In this document: piece after piece, positions 30,955 through 40,233 of the stretch
Position numbering within the stretch: position 1 is the stretch's first letter
Layout of the letters: each line of letters begins with the position of its first letter
Source of the DNA: Corynebacterium tuberculostearicum
GTDB taxonomy: Bacteria; Actinomycetota; Actinomycetes; Mycobacteriales; Mycobacteriaceae
Direction: 5' to 3'
Length of the DNA stretch: 64,000 nt
NCBI RefSeq assembly: GCF_016894265.1
Contig: NZ_CP069791.1
Coordinates: 1,302,001-1,366,000 of the forward strand
The notes under the pieces: generated by a model
The model's database searches: none
Told to the model about the DNA's origin: nothing
What the model saw: only the letters and a program-made list of their open reading frames with translations
Program-made: the position numbers and the translations under genes

Positions 30955-31743
30955 ATGACTTTTACGCTCTTGCCAGCAGTCGATGTATCTCAAGGCCAAG
31001 CCGTGCGCTTGGATAAAGGCGAAGCAGGCACCGAAACCTCGTATGGTTCCCCGCGCGATGCCGCGCAAAAGTGGCAGTCCCAAGGCGCGCACTGGCTGCA
31101 CTTTGTGGATTTGGATGCGGCTTTCGGCCGAGGCTCCAACCACGAAGAAATGGCGATGATTACCCGCGATCTGGGGGTAAATGTGGAGCTTAGCGGCGGC
31201 ATTCGGGACGATGCCGCGGTGGAGCGCGCGCTGGCTACCGGTGCGCAGCGCATTAGTATCGGCACGGCTGCTCTAGAACAGCCGGAATGGATCGAGGATA
31301 TCCTCGCGCGCTACGGAGATAAGGTCGCCGTGGACCTTGCCGTGCGCGAAGATGGCGGCGAATGGCGTACCGCCGGCAATGGCTGGGTCTCCGATGGCGG
31401 CGATCTGTGGGAGGTACTCGAGCGCCTCGATGCCGCCGGATGCCAGCGCTTTGTGGTGACCGACGTGTCGAAAGACGGCACGCTCACCGGACCTAATATT
31501 GAGCTCCTGCGTGAGGTAGCGATGGCAACGGAGGCAAAGATCACCGCCTCTGGTGGCATTTCTAGCGTGGAAGACCTGCGCGAGCTCGCTCTTTATGTCA
31601 ACGAGGGCATCGATTCCGCCGTTATTGGCAAGGCCCTGTACGAGGGGAATTTCACCCTCGACGAAGCACTCGCTGCGGTGGCCGAGGTAGAGCCGCTGCC
31701 GGCGGAAGAAACCATTGACCCTTACGACCCCGAGGACAACTAA
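30955..31743 (+). CDS. hisA: ProFAR isomerase
   Basis: 262 aa, (beta-alpha)8 barrel that performs the Amadori isomerisation of ProFAR to PRFAR. The catalytic pair is Asp10 ([10 protein letters not shown]) and the Asp in '[14 protein letters not shown]'; phosphate loops 'ELSGGIRDD' and '[11 protein letters not shown]' are present. I choose ATG 30955, which gives the family N-terminus '[10 protein letters not shown]'; an ATG three codons earlier is possible. In many actinobacteria this protein (PriA) also does the TrpF step; corynebacteria carry trpF elsewhere, so a histidine-only enzyme is expected here. Confidence 0.93.
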   Translation: MTFTLLPAVDVSQGQAVRLDKGEAGTETSYGSPRDAAQKWQSQGAHWLHFVDLDAAFGRGSNHEEMAMITRDLGVNVELSGGIRDDAAVERALATGAQRISIGTAALEQPEWIEDILARYGDKVAVDLAVREDGGEWRTAGNGWVSDGGDLWEVLERLDAAGCQRFVVTDVSKDGTLTGPNIELLREVAMATEAKITASGGISSVEDLRELALYVNEGIDSAVIGKALYEGNFTLDEALAAVAEVEPLPAEETIDPYDPEDN

Positions 31744-31746
31744 GTC

Positions 31747-32529
31747 ATGATGGAACCCCGCGAGTTGGTGGCCTTCGCGGAGGCGGCCGTAGACCAAGTA
31801 GAACCCATTTTTCGCTCCGGCCTCGGAGCTGCGCCCGCCCGTTTTAAGGGGCAGGGAGATTTCGCCACCGAGGTAGATCTCGTCATTGAGCAACAGCTGC
31901 GCGATATCTTGACCCAGATGACCGGCATCCCGGTCTATGGAGAAGAATCAGGCGGCAGCGTGCTCGATACCGTGTGGGTGGTAGATCCGATTGATGGCAC
32001 CGCAAACTACTCTGCCGGAAACCCCATGGCCGGCATCCTGGTGGCGCTCATTCATGAGGGTGCGCCCGTTGCTGCGGTATCTGACTTCCCGCTCCTGGGG
32101 CGCCGTCTGGTCACCTGCGATGGCTCCCCACTGCGCTCCGTAGGTGGGCCTGCCACTGGTTTTGGTGGAGGGGACGAAGCAATGGGATTTGATGAAGCAC
32201 GCGGTCATGTAGGCTGCTCTTCCCATCTGCCCACCGACATTTTCCACGAGCTGCGCGAGACCGGACTGCGCCCGCGAATGACCGGTTCTGTGGGGCTTGA
32301 TAATGCCTTCGTCGCGCAGGGTGTGTTCGATGGCGCGATTAACTTCTCTCCGCACCCATGGGATAACGCCGCGGGAGCGCTGCAGATCCGGGCAGCCGGT
32401 GGCGTTGTTACCGATCCGGAAGGAAATCCGTGGACCGCGCAGTCGCGCGGCATGGTGGCAGGTACCCCGCAGGTCCATGCGACCATCGTGGATAGCCTGT
32501 CTCGTCATACCGGTGCTTTTCACCGTTAA
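31747..32529 (+). CDS. impA: Inositol monophosphatase family phosphatase
   Basis: 260 aa. Metal-dependent phosphatase of the IMPase fold: 'GQGDFATEVDLVIEQQL' with the first Asp, 'YGEESGG' with Glu, 'VWVVDPIDGTANYSAGNPM' with the DPIDGT metal site, and 'PHPWDNAAGALQIRAAGG' with the final Asp (WDNAAG). The family includes myo-inositol-1-phosphatase and the HisN histidinol-phosphatase. Position between hisA and hisF makes histidinol phosphate a tempting substrate, but the C. glutamicum homologue at this locus is named impA and its main HisN is elsewhere. ATG 31747 or 31750 are both possible. Confidence 0.87.
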   Translation: MMEPRELVAFAEAAVDQVEPIFRSGLGAAPARFKGQGDFATEVDLVIEQQLRDILTQMTGIPVYGEESGGSVLDTVWVVDPIDGTANYSAGNPMAGILVALIHEGAPVAAVSDFPLLGRRLVTCDGSPLRSVGGPATGFGGGDEAMGFDEARGHVGCSSHLPTDIFHELRETGLRPRMTGSVGLDNAFVAQGVFDGAINFSPHPWDNAAGALQIRAAGGVVTDPEGNPWTAQSRGMVAGTPQVHATIVDSLSRHTGAFHR

Positions 32530-32559
32530 AATTTAAACCTTAAAAAGGAGGCGGCCGCC

Positions 32560-33330
32560 ATGGCTGTAGCCGTACGCGTGATCCCCTGCCTAGATGTGGA
32601 CCAAGGCCGCGTGGTCAAGGGCATCAACTTTGACAACCTGCGCGATGCCGGCGACCCAGTGGAGCTAGCCGCGCGTTATGATTCCCTAGGAGCCGATGAA
32701 CTTACCTTCTTGGACGTCTCTGCTTCTAAGCAAGACCGCTCCACCATGCTCGAGGTCGTGCGCCGCACTGCGGACCAGGTATTCATCCCATTGACGGTGG
32801 GTGGTGGAGTTCGCAGCGTTGATGACGTCCGGGAATTATTGCGCGCCGGGGCAGATAAGGTCTCTGTTAACACCGCGGCCATTAAGAATCCGGAACTGCT
32901 GCGCGAAATGGCTGAGATTTTCGGGGCTCAATGCATCGTGTTGTCCGTTGATGCTCGCCGGTGCCGCGAAGAGTATGCGCCATCCGGCTTTGAGGTCACC
33001 ACGCACGGTGGTACGGAATCAGCTGGGATCGACGCCATCGAATGGACACGCCGCGGCGAAGAACTCGGCGTAGGGGAGATCCTCCTTAACTCAATGGATG
33101 GCGATGGCACAAAGCAAGGGTTTGACCTTGAATTGCTGCGCGCCGTGCGCGCAGCGGTGACCATTCCCGTTATCGCCTCCGGCGGCGCGGGAAACGCCGC
33201 AGACTTCCCACCGGCAGTTGCGGCCGGCGCCGATGCCGTCTTGGCAGCAAGCATTTTTCACTTCGGTGAGGTAGAAATCAGCGACGTGAAAAACGCCCTG
33301 GATGCTGCTGGCTACGAGGTGCGCCGATGA
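32560..33330 (+). CDS. hisF: Imidazole glycerol phosphate synthase, cyclase subunit
   Basis: 256 aa. Partner of HisH; closes the imidazole ring, giving ImGP and AICAR. Barrel motifs: Asp12 in '[15 protein letters not shown]', '[12 protein letters not shown]', 'SVDARR' with the second catalytic Asp, and '[12 protein letters not shown]'. An excellent AAGGAGG lies 8 nt before the ATG, the strongest in the operon, so translation starts independently here after a 30-nt gap. The stop overlaps the hisI start (ATGA). Confidence 0.96.
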   Translation: MAVAVRVIPCLDVDQGRVVKGINFDNLRDAGDPVELAARYDSLGADELTFLDVSASKQDRSTMLEVVRRTADQVFIPLTVGGGVRSVDDVRELLRAGADKVSVNTAAIKNPELLREMAEIFGAQCIVLSVDARRCREEYAPSGFEVTTHGGTESAGIDAIEWTRRGEELGVGEILLNSMDGDGTKQGFDLELLRAVRAAVTIPVIASGGAGNAADFPPAVAAGADAVLAASIFHFGEVEISDVKNALDAAGYEVRR

Positions 33331-33689
33331 GTATCCCGGGCAACTATGAACTTAACGGGGACATCGCCAAGCAGCTCAAGCGCAATGACCAAGGCTTGGT
33401 GCCGGCCATTGCCCAAGCTGAATCTGGTGAGGTGCTGATGATGGCCTGGATGGATGACCACGCCTTGGCCCATACCCTGGCCACCCGCAAGGCAACGTAT
33501 TTTTCGCGCTCGCGCAATGAATATTGGATCAAAGGAGAAACTTCTGGAAATACCCAAGAGGTGCTGGGCGTTCGCCTTGACTGCGATGGAGATACTATTC
33601 TGCTGACCGTGCGGCAGCGCGGCGGCGCCTGCCATACCGGTGACCGCACGTGCTTTGACGCCACCGATCTCCTAGGAGGGCAACCGTGA
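33327..33689 (+). CDS. hisI: Phosphoribosyl-AMP cyclohydrolase
   Basis: 120 aa, monofunctional: no pyrophosphohydrolase (HisE) domain, which must be encoded elsewhere. It opens the adenine ring of PR-AMP. Metal residues are visible in '[27 protein letters not shown]' (Asp-Cys-Asp, Cys-His, Cys). '[26 protein letters not shown]' is the N-terminal family motif. Both ends overlap neighbours by 4 nt (hisF before, membrane protein after). Confidence 0.95.
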   Translation: MSIPGNYELNGDIAKQLKRNDQGLVPAIAQAESGEVLMMAWMDDHALAHTLATRKATYFSRSRNEYWIKGETSGNTQEVLGVRLDCDGDTILLTVRQRGGACHTGDRTCFDATDLLGGQP

Positions 33690-34324
33690 AGGCTAGACGC
33701 CTTGGACCACTACTTATCGCTGTAGGAGCCATCGTAGTGTGGCTGGCCTCCCGTGCTACGTGGGTGGTAGCCGCCAGCGAGGACGACAAGGCCGGATCTG
33801 CGGCCAATGACATCATCGGCTCGGCCTGGTCGCTGGAAATCATGGCCTTGACCCTGGTTCTGGTAGCCGGTGCCGTCGCAGGGATGGCGCTGCGTCGCGT
33901 AGGTAGGCGAGTAGTGGGCATCGTGTGCGCCCTCGCGGCCGCGGCTAGTGCATGGACCCCGGTGAGCCTGTTGACTGCGGGCGCGGACGCCGAGCGCGCC
34001 CAGAAGATACTGCAGGGAGCCTCAGCCAATGAAAACGCCGTAGACTCTGCGCAGATTTCTGACTGGGCCACAGTCGTTTCCACCGAGGTGCATTCTCTGG
34101 GACCAATTCTGGCCCTAATAGGTGCGGCAGCGGCCCTATTCGGTGCGGTCATGCTTGCGCGCAATCCAGGCGTGGATAAGGCGAAGGCGTCTAGCAAATA
34201 CGAAACCCCAGCGGCACGGCAGGCAAAGTTGGAGGAGGATTTGGAAACCTCTTCCGACTCCGGGCGCGTGATGTGGGACGCCCTTGATAGTGATATCGAT
34301 CCCACCGATATTGACAAAAAATAG
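33686..34324 (+). CDS. TIGR02234-type membrane protein (trp-region associated)
   Basis: 212 aa. Three or four helices (about 8-24, 50-68, 76-94, 137-156) and an acidic cytoplasmic tail rich in Glu/Asp. In mycobacteria the family member lies between trpE and trpC; here trpE is absent but a trpC homologue follows 84 nt later, so the order is preserved. GTG start overlaps the hisI stop by 4 nt, fusing it to the his operon. The function is unknown. I read it as a remnant of the ancestral trp operon that stays intact. Confidence 0.8.
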   Translation: MKARRLGPLLIAVGAIVVWLASRATWVVAASEDDKAGSAANDIIGSAWSLEIMALTLVLVAGAVAGMALRRVGRRVVGIVCALAAAASAWTPVSLLTAGADAERAQKILQGASANENAVDSAQISDWATVVSTEVHSLGPILALIGAAAALFGAVMLARNPGVDKAKASSKYETPAARQAKLEEDLETSSDSGRVMWDALDSDIDPTDIDKK

Positions 34325-34408
34325 CCCCGTTTCCTGTGTAATTTCCGGAACGGCACGCTAGCGGGTTAACCTAAGTGTGATTTTAATCGCCCGTGGAGGG
34401 AGGTGCTG

Positions 34409-35239
34409 ATGCCTACGCCCATTGCCGTTGACCACCTAGTTGCAGGAGTCTTGGAGGACGTCGCTGCGCGGGAAGCCCGCGTGTCTTTCAAAGAGGTGAA
34501 GGCGCGCTCGCGTGACATGGAACCTCCCCGGGATGCCCGCGCGGCGTTGCTACGCACAGGCTGCTCGGTCATCACGGAGCTCAAGCGCGCCGTACCCTAC
34601 GGCGGCGAAATCGCACATGTTGGCTCTGCGGAACAGATGGCGGAATGGGCTCGCACTTTTGAACACTGCGGTGTACATCTCATGGCATGCCAGACTGATT
34701 TCCGCCGCTTCCACGGTTCTTTAGAAGATATGGCAGCTGCCCGTGCTGCGATTGATATTCCCATGATGTCGCGCGATCTCATCGTGGACCCTTATCAAAT
34801 TCATGAAGCCAGGTGCTTTGGGGCCGATGCTATTCCGTTGCAGGTTGAACTCTTAGAGCAAGCTCGCCTGGAGGCACTTTTGGACCGGGTGGAATCGCTC
34901 GGGATGGCCGCCATCGTTGAGGTGCGCAACTGCGCCGAGGTTGACCGCGCAATCAAGGCGGGAAGTAGCATCATCGCCATTAATGCATGGTCGTTGGCTT
35001 CGGATGCCATTAACCGCGAGGCGTTTAACGATATCGCCCCGGGCTTACCCGAATCCATCCTGCGCATCGCAGTAGGCGGGGTAAACAACGCGCGCAACCT
35101 GTTTCAATATGCTTCACGCGGCGCCGATGCAGTTTTGGTGGGCGAATCAGTCATGGCTGCCCAGGATCCTACGGCGCTGGCGTGCTCTTTGGTGGCTGCC
35201 GGGCAGCATCCAGCGTGTCCCGCGCGCAAGATAGAATAA
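34409..35239 (+). CDS. TrpC (indole-3-glycerol phosphate synthase) homologue with altered active site
   Basis: 276 aa from ATG 34409, behind a strong GGAGGGAGG. It aligns along its length with actinobacterial TrpC: 'VAAREARVSFKEVKA', 'DPYQIHEARCFGAD', 'ADAVLVGESV'. From family knowledge, catalytic Glu57, Lys59, Glu171 and Asn192 are kept. However, the Lys of the LRKDF motif is Arg122 (SRDL), the SPS motif is V62-P-Y64, the Arg-Asp after Asn192 is W194-S195, and the Glu-Ser pair of the ESG motif is V222-G223. These changes should abolish normal IGPS catalysis. The frame is intact, so selection for some other role is likely. Confidence 0.8.
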   Translation: MPTPIAVDHLVAGVLEDVAAREARVSFKEVKARSRDMEPPRDARAALLRTGCSVITELKRAVPYGGEIAHVGSAEQMAEWARTFEHCGVHLMACQTDFRRFHGSLEDMAAARAAIDIPMMSRDLIVDPYQIHEARCFGADAIPLQVELLEQARLEALLDRVESLGMAAIVEVRNCAEVDRAIKAGSSIIAINAWSLASDAINREAFNDIAPGLPESILRIAVGGVNNARNLFQYASRGADAVLVGESVMAAQDPTALACSLVAAGQHPACPARKIE

Positions 35240-35284
35240 GGCCCCAACTAGCTGGTTGGGTGGGGGATAAGGCACACTGGCTAC

Positions 35285-36238
35285 GTGCACACAGAAATTC
35301 TTGCAAATATTCCGTCTCCGCCGCAGGGCGTGTGGCAGGTGGGACCACTTCCCATCCGTGCGTACGCGCTATGCATCATCGTGGGCATTATCGTCGGCCT
35401 GCGCATGACCTTGCGCCGATATACTGCTCGCGGCGGTAACCCAGACACAGTATGGGATGCTGCCATCGTGGTTATCCCAGCCGGCATCATTGGCGGGCGG
35501 CTCTACCACGTCATTACCGATAACCAGAAATACTTCTGCGAGAGCTGCAATCCCGCGGACGCGCTGAAGATTACCAATGGCGGACTGGGCATCTGGGGCG
35601 CCGTAGCCTTGGGCGCACTAGCTTTGTGGGTGCTTTTCAAAGTGAAGAAGGTGCCGCTCGGTCCCTTTGCTGACGCAGTGGCGCCAGGCCTCGTCCTGGC
35701 GCAGGCGATTGGACGCCTAGGTAACTGGTTTAACCAAGAGCTCTATGGGCGCCCGACCGACGTTCCGTGGGCTTTAGACATCTATTACCGCGTCAATGAA
35801 AATGGCGGCTACGCTCCCGTTTCCGGACACTCCACGGGTGAGGTCATGACCTCGGTACACCCGACCTTCCTGTACGAGCTCGTGTGGAATGTCCTGATCT
35901 GCCTTTTCCTCTTGTGGGCTCACAAAGCCTGGAAGTTGGGGCACGGGCGCATCTTTGCCCTCTATGTCATGGGCTACACATTGGGCCGCTTCTTTATTGA
36001 AGGGATGCGTTCCGATGAGGCGACCCATATTTTTGGGGTCCGCGTAAATATCATCGTGTCGCTTGTGATCTTTGTCATTGCCGCGATCGTCTTCTTCTTG
36101 CTCGATAAGCGACGACAAGGTCCCGAGTCCCCCGAAGAGGTGGATCCTAAGTATTGGGCGGAGCGCCGGGATACTGATGGGCACAGCCATGAGCACGCGG
36201 TATCTGATGGGCAGCAACCGGGTTCTTTATCGACGTAA
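35285..36238 (+). CDS. lgt: Prolipoprotein diacylglyceryl transferase
   Basis: 317 aa with about seven helices. It adds diacylglycerol to the lipobox Cys of prolipoproteins, the step before LspA (3.4 kb); several substrates are encoded in this window. The Lgt signature '[22 protein letters not shown]' contains the essential Arg and Asn residues; '[23 protein letters not shown]' near the C-terminus is the second conserved block. GTG start. The C-terminus is a polar, His/Glu-rich extension (about 270-317) typical of actinobacteria. As in mycobacteria, it follows the trp region and precedes pyk. Confidence 0.95.
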   Translation: MHTEILANIPSPPQGVWQVGPLPIRAYALCIIVGIIVGLRMTLRRYTARGGNPDTVWDAAIVVIPAGIIGGRLYHVITDNQKYFCESCNPADALKITNGGLGIWGAVALGALALWVLFKVKKVPLGPFADAVAPGLVLAQAIGRLGNWFNQELYGRPTDVPWALDIYYRVNENGGYAPVSGHSTGEVMTSVHPTFLYELVWNVLICLFLLWAHKAWKLGHGRIFALYVMGYTLGRFFIEGMRSDEATHIFGVRVNIIVSLVIFVIAAIVFFLLDKRRQGPESPEEVDPKYWAERRDTDGHSHEHAVSDGQQPGSLST

Positions 36239-36394
36239 ATACTGCCCAAGTGTGTCCGGTTGGTTTTGTTTTTGTGGGAAATAGGGCATTTTGGGGTGCC
36301 CGTTCAGAAAATGAACCCGAGAAATTGTGGCCCCAATCCTTTCGAAGGAGTAGGTTGGGGAGTGTTCAGTTTCCCCCGACGGAATAGGCCAATA

Positions 36395-37813
36395 ATGCTG
36401 GATAGAAGAACGAAGATTGTTTGTACTCTCGGCCCTGCCGTTGCTAGCGAGGATGGCATCTTGCGCCTCGTACAGGATGGTATGGACGTTGCCCGCCTGA
36501 ATATGTCTCACGGCGAGCATGCAGACCACGAGGCGAATTACAACTGGGTGCGCCAAGCCACCGATAAGACCGGTCGCGCCGTCGGTATCTTGGCGGACCT
36601 CCAGGGCCCTAAGATTCGCCTTGGCCGCTTTATCAATGGCGAGGAGCAGTGGGATAACGGCCAGATCGTCCGCATTACCGTGGACGATATCGAAGGCACC
36701 CATGACCGCGTCTCCACCACCTACAAGGGTCTGGCGAAGGACGCCAAGCCAGGTGACCGCCTGCTGATCGACGACGGCAAGGTTGCCGTTGTTTGTAAGG
36801 AAGTCGACGGCAACGACGTCGTCTGTGAGGTTACCGAAGGTGGCCCGGTTTCCAATAACAAGGGCGTTTCCCTCCCTGGTATGGATATCTCTGTTCCGGC
36901 TTTGTCGGAAAAGGATATCGCTGACCTGCGCTTCGCTTTGAAGCTCGGCGTTGACCTCGTGGCACTGTCCTTTGTCCGCTCCCCAGCAGATGTGGATAAG
37001 GTCCATGAGATTATGGACGAAGAGGGTCGCCGCGTTCCGGTCATTGCGAAGCTGGAAAAGCCTGAGGCAGTAGACGCGCTCGAGTCTATCGTGCTGGCTT
37101 TCGATGCCATCATGATTGCCCGTGGTGACCTCGGTGTTGAGGTGCCGCTGGAGCGCGTGCCGCTGTTCCAGAAGCGCGCTATCCAGATTGCTCGCGAGAA
37201 CGCTAAGCCGGTCATCGTGGCTACCCAGATGCTGGATTCCATGATTTCTAACCTGCGCCCGACCCGTGCAGAGGCTTCCGACGTGGCTAACGCCGTTCTC
37301 GATGGCGCTGACGCCGTTATGCTCTCCGGTGAGACTTCCGTGGGTATTGACCCGCAGAACGTCGTGCGCACGATGTCCAAGATCGTGGCTAACGCTGAAG
37401 ATGGCGGCAAGGTTCCACCGCTGACCCACGTTCCGCGCACTAAGCGTGGTGTGGTGTCCTATTCCGCCCGCGACATTGCCGAGCGCCTCAATGCGAAGGC
37501 CATCGTAGCCTTTACTACCTCCGGCGATACCGCTAAGCGAGTGGCTCGCCTGCACTCCCAGCTTCCGCTGTTGGCGTTTACGCCGGACCCAGCGGTTCGC
37601 TCCCAGCTGGCTTTGACGTGGGGTGCTGAGACCTTCTTGAGCCCGCACGTTAAGTCCACCGATGACATGATGGAAGCCATCGATGATGCATTGCTGGAGA
37701 TGGACAGGTACGAGGAAGGCGACATGATTGTCGTCATTGCTGGTACTCCTCCAGGAATTGCTGGCAACACCAACATGATTCAGTGTCACTTGTTGGGTGA
37801 AACCAAGAAGTAG
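36395..37813 (+). CDS. pyk: Pyruvate kinase
   Basis: 472 aa. It converts phosphoenolpyruvate and ADP to pyruvate and ATP. The N-terminal 'RRTKIVCTLGPAVASEDGI', the active-site 'ADLQGPKIRLGRF', metal-binding 'IAKLEKPEAVDALE' and 'MIARGDLGVEVPLERVPLFQKRAI', and 'ATQMLDSMI' are complete; the C-terminal allosteric domain ends 'GIAGNTNMIQCHLLGE'. ATG 36395 is used because the protein then begins like the C. glutamicum enzyme; codons upstream in the frame are unlike any pyruvate kinase. 156 nt separate it from lgt. A strong terminator follows. Confidence 0.97.
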   Translation: MLDRRTKIVCTLGPAVASEDGILRLVQDGMDVARLNMSHGEHADHEANYNWVRQATDKTGRAVGILADLQGPKIRLGRFINGEEQWDNGQIVRITVDDIEGTHDRVSTTYKGLAKDAKPGDRLLIDDGKVAVVCKEVDGNDVVCEVTEGGPVSNNKGVSLPGMDISVPALSEKDIADLRFALKLGVDLVALSFVRSPADVDKVHEIMDEEGRRVPVIAKLEKPEAVDALESIVLAFDAIMIARGDLGVEVPLERVPLFQKRAIQIARENAKPVIVATQMLDSMISNLRPTRAEASDVANAVLDGADAVMLSGETSVGIDPQNVVRTMSKIVANAEDGGKVPPLTHVPRTKRGVVSYSARDIAERLNAKAIVAFTTSGDTAKRVARLHSQLPLLAFTPDPAVRSQLALTWGAETFLSPHVKSTDDMMEAIDDALLEMDRYEEGDMIVVIAGTPPGIAGNTNMIQCHLLGETKK

Positions 37814-37826
37814 ATTTTTGGCACGA

Positions 37827-37874
37827 GCGCCGCGACCCACCCTTTAACACGTTCCACGGGTCGCGGCGCTTTTC
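37827..37874 (+). terminator. Rho-independent terminator of pyk
   Basis: GCGCCGCGACCC (37827-37838) pairs perfectly with GGGTCGCGGCGC (37858-37869) across a 19-nt loop, followed by a T-rich tail from 37870. Confidence 0.9.
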
Positions 37875-37878
37875 TATA

Positions 37879-37896
37879 TACATTTATACAAATGTA
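37879..37896. promoter_or_regulatory. AT-rich palindrome TACATTT-N4-AAATGTA
   Basis: A perfect 7-bp inverted repeat with a 4-bp spacer directly after the pyk terminator, in an AT-rich stretch unlike its surroundings. It could be an operator of the metal exporter gene downstream, but it lies 176 nt before that gene's promoter, so a role is uncertain. Confidence 0.3.
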
Positions 37897-38071
37897 GATT
37901 TATATTTACCTCGAGTGCGCTCAGCGGTTGCTTTCCTGACATGCGGCTGCAGTACTTTTTGGTTGTTCATGTTTCAGCTTCTCTACACATTCAAAGGACA
38001 ACTGCACAATGACCTAAATCAGGCCGACTTGGCCTCAGTGGCTGCGCTTACCGCCATCCATTTTCATTTAA

Positions 38072-38100
38072 TTGTCAATAAGCGTCGACGGGGATAGGCT
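38072..38100 (+). promoter_or_regulatory. Promoter of CDF exporter gene
   Basis: TTGTCA (38072-38077), a 17-bp spacer and TAGGCT (38095-38100) form a well-spaced promoter. The ATG at 38107 lies 6 nt after the -10, which suggests a leaderless transcript. Confidence 0.65.
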
Positions 38101-38106
38101 GAGTGC

Positions 38107-38997
38107 ATGGCACACGAGCACCACGACCACGATCACTCCAGCACGCCGCTGCGCGCACTCTTGATTGCGCTAGGCATTACCGGCACCGTCTTCTTCGCGG
38201 AGCTGATCGGCGGCTGGTTGGCGGGTTCGATGGCGCTGATGGCGGATGCGATGCACATGCTTTCCGACGCTGCGGGGTTGATCATCGCGGTGTTAGCGGT
38301 GTTGGTTGGGCGCCGACAAGCATCGGCTCAGGCCACGTACGGCTACCGACGAGTGGAGGTGCTTGCTGCACTGGCGAACGCAGTGATGGTGCTGGCGATC
38401 TCGGTGTGGATTGTCGTCGAGGCGGTGCGCCGCCTGCAGAGCCCGGCCGAAGTGCAGGGAAAAACGATGCTGATCATCGCGGTGATCGGCCTGGTGGCGA
38501 ATGCGCTATCGGCGTGGGTTCTGCACCGGCACCGCAAATCCTCGATCAACGTGGAGGGCGCGTTCTTGCACGTGTTAGTGGACATGCTCGGCTCGGTCGC
38601 AGTAATCGTAGCCGGCATCGTGGTACTGACCACGGGGTTTGTGGCGGCGGACGTGATCGCCTCCCTAGCGATCGCGGCGATGGTGCTGCCGCGCGCCTGG
38701 CAGCTCATGCGGCTTTCGGCGAGCGTGCTGCTCGAGCAAGTCCCGGCGGACTTCGACGCCAGTGCGATCGAGCCCGCGCTGCGGCAGGTCGAGGGCGTTG
38801 CTGACATCCACGACCTGCACCTGTGGAGCCTGGACGGCGTGAACGTGCTCACGACCGTGCATATCGTGCGCGACGGCACCGTCGGTACCGGCCCGCTGTT
38901 GGATGCCGCCCAGCAGGCCCTGCGCGAACACGGTATCGAGCACTCCACCATCCAGATTGAGCACCCAGAGCACGAATCCCACGAGACGGTGTGCTGA
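38107..38997 (+). CDS. czcD: Cation diffusion facilitator, zinc/cobalt/cadmium exporter (CzcD-like)
   Basis: 296 aa, six predicted helices. It exports divalent metal ions in exchange for protons at the cytoplasmic membrane. A His/Asp-rich N-terminus (AHEHHDHDHS) may bind metal. The transport site has HxxxD in helix 2 (HMLSDAAG) and again in helix 5 (HVLVDMLGS), the pattern for Zn-type CDF proteins. The C-terminal cytoplasmic domain (about 205-290) includes 'VADIHDLHLWSLDG' and ends with a His/Glu-rich tail. It has its own promoter and lies between the pyk terminator and insertion-sequence remains, so it looks like part of an acquired segment. Confidence 0.92.
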   Translation: MAHEHHDHDHSSTPLRALLIALGITGTVFFAELIGGWLAGSMALMADAMHMLSDAAGLIIAVLAVLVGRRQASAQATYGYRRVEVLAALANAVMVLAISVWIVVEAVRRLQSPAEVQGKTMLIIAVIGLVANALSAWVLHRHRKSSINVEGAFLHVLVDMLGSVAVIVAGIVVLTTGFVAADVIASLAIAAMVLPRAWQLMRLSASVLLEQVPADFDASAIEPALRQVEGVADIHDLHLWSLDGVNVLTTVHIVRDGTVGTGPLLDAAQQALREHGIEHSTIQIEHPEHESHETVC

Positions 38998-39000
38998 TTC

Positions 39001-39757
39001 CCTTCTAACCTGACTTAGGCCAATTTTGTGCGGAAGTTCGCGGCCGGTGATTACTTGGATGGTGGCAGTGAGGTCGGGCGGGAATGGTACGGCGGCGTGA
39101 ATGGTTTCGCCGCCAACGACGAGTTGAAAGCTGCGGTATTTCTTGAGTGTTCTCACGAGGCGTTTGATGAAGTGACCACTGCGGGTCTCCATCAGGTGGG
39201 TCACGGCTAGTGCTGCCATCACAATATTGAGATGTGCTGTGATCGAGTTTTGTTTCCTCGCATAGATTGGGCGTGCTTTCAGGTCTGATTTCGACATCCG
39301 ATACGACATTTTCAATGTGGAATAGCCTGCGGTAATGCCCGATAACCTCCTGGGCGGGAAGAGCGGTCAGGTCGGTTTCATAGCCTTTAATTCCGGCTAG
39401 GGCTCGGTGTTTGGCAGCAAGAGCGTAGTTGACCTTCTTGTTCGGGGTGGAAAGATCGAAATAGCGGTTGCGCTTAATGGCGATTTCGCCGTCAACAGCG
39501 CGTTTGGCTTTTGCGACTTGCTCTTTGATTCCGCGCAGGCCGCGTCTGGCCCGATCATAGGAGTACTGGAAGTGGGTCACCGTATTCGGGGTTGTGTGTT
39601 TGCGCGCATCGCTTGCCGAGGCTTGTGTCCAGATCTGGCCGTGGGCGTAGGCTTCACCAGGGATTTCCCGCCGCCAGGTTTCAATCACCTCAGGCACGGT
39701 GGGGTTTCACCGACAAAATGTAGTGCAGACCTGCATCTATCAATGCTTGCTTGTTCG
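39001..39757 (-). pseudogene. IS1634-family transposase remnant (3' half, two frameshifts)
   Basis: Read on the minus strand from 39757, the fragment gives 'NKQALIDAGLHYILSVK', shifts frame near 39700, continues 'PEVIETWRREIPGEAYAHGQ...YDRARRGLRGIKEQVAKAKRAVDG...HYRRLFHIE', shifts again near 39308 by one base, and then reads 'SYRMSKSDLKARPIYARKQ...NIVMAALAVTHL'. These are the second half of an IS1634-type DDE transposase. The 5' half is missing: the gene is cut exactly at 39757/39758, where the IS256 copy begins. The natural stop is not evident. The element is dead. Confidence 0.85.
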
Positions 39758-40233
39758 GAGGGTGTCAAGTTGTTTGTGTGTGGGGCTAGGTTTATAGGTA
39801 TTTGTCGAAGCTGTCGGGGTAGGCCACGGCCATTTGGTTAATGGCTTGTTTCCAGCCGGAAACTCGGGTCCCTTCCATGAGTCTGCCGGTTGTCGCTGAG
39901 ACTCGTTTGCCCTGCTTCGCTCTCTTGGCAGCTTGTCTGTCTTCGATATTGCAGATCATCAACCATAGCGTCTTGAGCGCTGATTCATTGTTAGTGAACT
40001 GCACCCTGTTGCGGGTAGCTTTCCGCAGTTCATTGTTGAATGATTCAATCGAATTCTTCGTGTAAATGACCTTGCTGGCTGCTGGTGGGAACTGGAGAAA
40101 CGGTACGAAACGCGCCCATGCATCTCGCCAGACTTTGACTGAGCGTGGATACTTTTCTGCCAATTCAGAGGCTTCAAATTCGTCTAAGGCAGCCTGAGCT
40201 GTGGACTCGTCCGTGGCGGTGTAAATCTTTTTC
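39758..40233 (-). mobile_element. Truncated IS256-family copy (3' end only)
   Basis: 476 bp that repeat, at about 95% by eye, the 3' end of the full element that follows (from 40234). It begins with the terminal repeat GAGGGTGTCAAGTTGTTTG and encodes 142 codons of transposase C-terminus, with the proper ending 'NQMAVAYPDSFDKYL' and stop at 39792. It is broken at 40233 where the second element starts. It interrupts the IS1634 transposase gene. Confidence 0.88.

Noticed and set aside
34349..34380. DtxR-like half-site (TTAACCTAA) before the trpC-like gene
   Set aside because: Only one half matches; about 10 of 19 positions agree with the full consensus.
36227..37840. 537-codon frame antisense to pyk
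   Set aside because: Shadow of pyk; no domain, and it spans the pyk promoter side.
37915..38097. 60-codon frame before the CDF gene
   Set aside because: No ribosome-binding site, no homology that I recognise, and it covers the CDF promoter.
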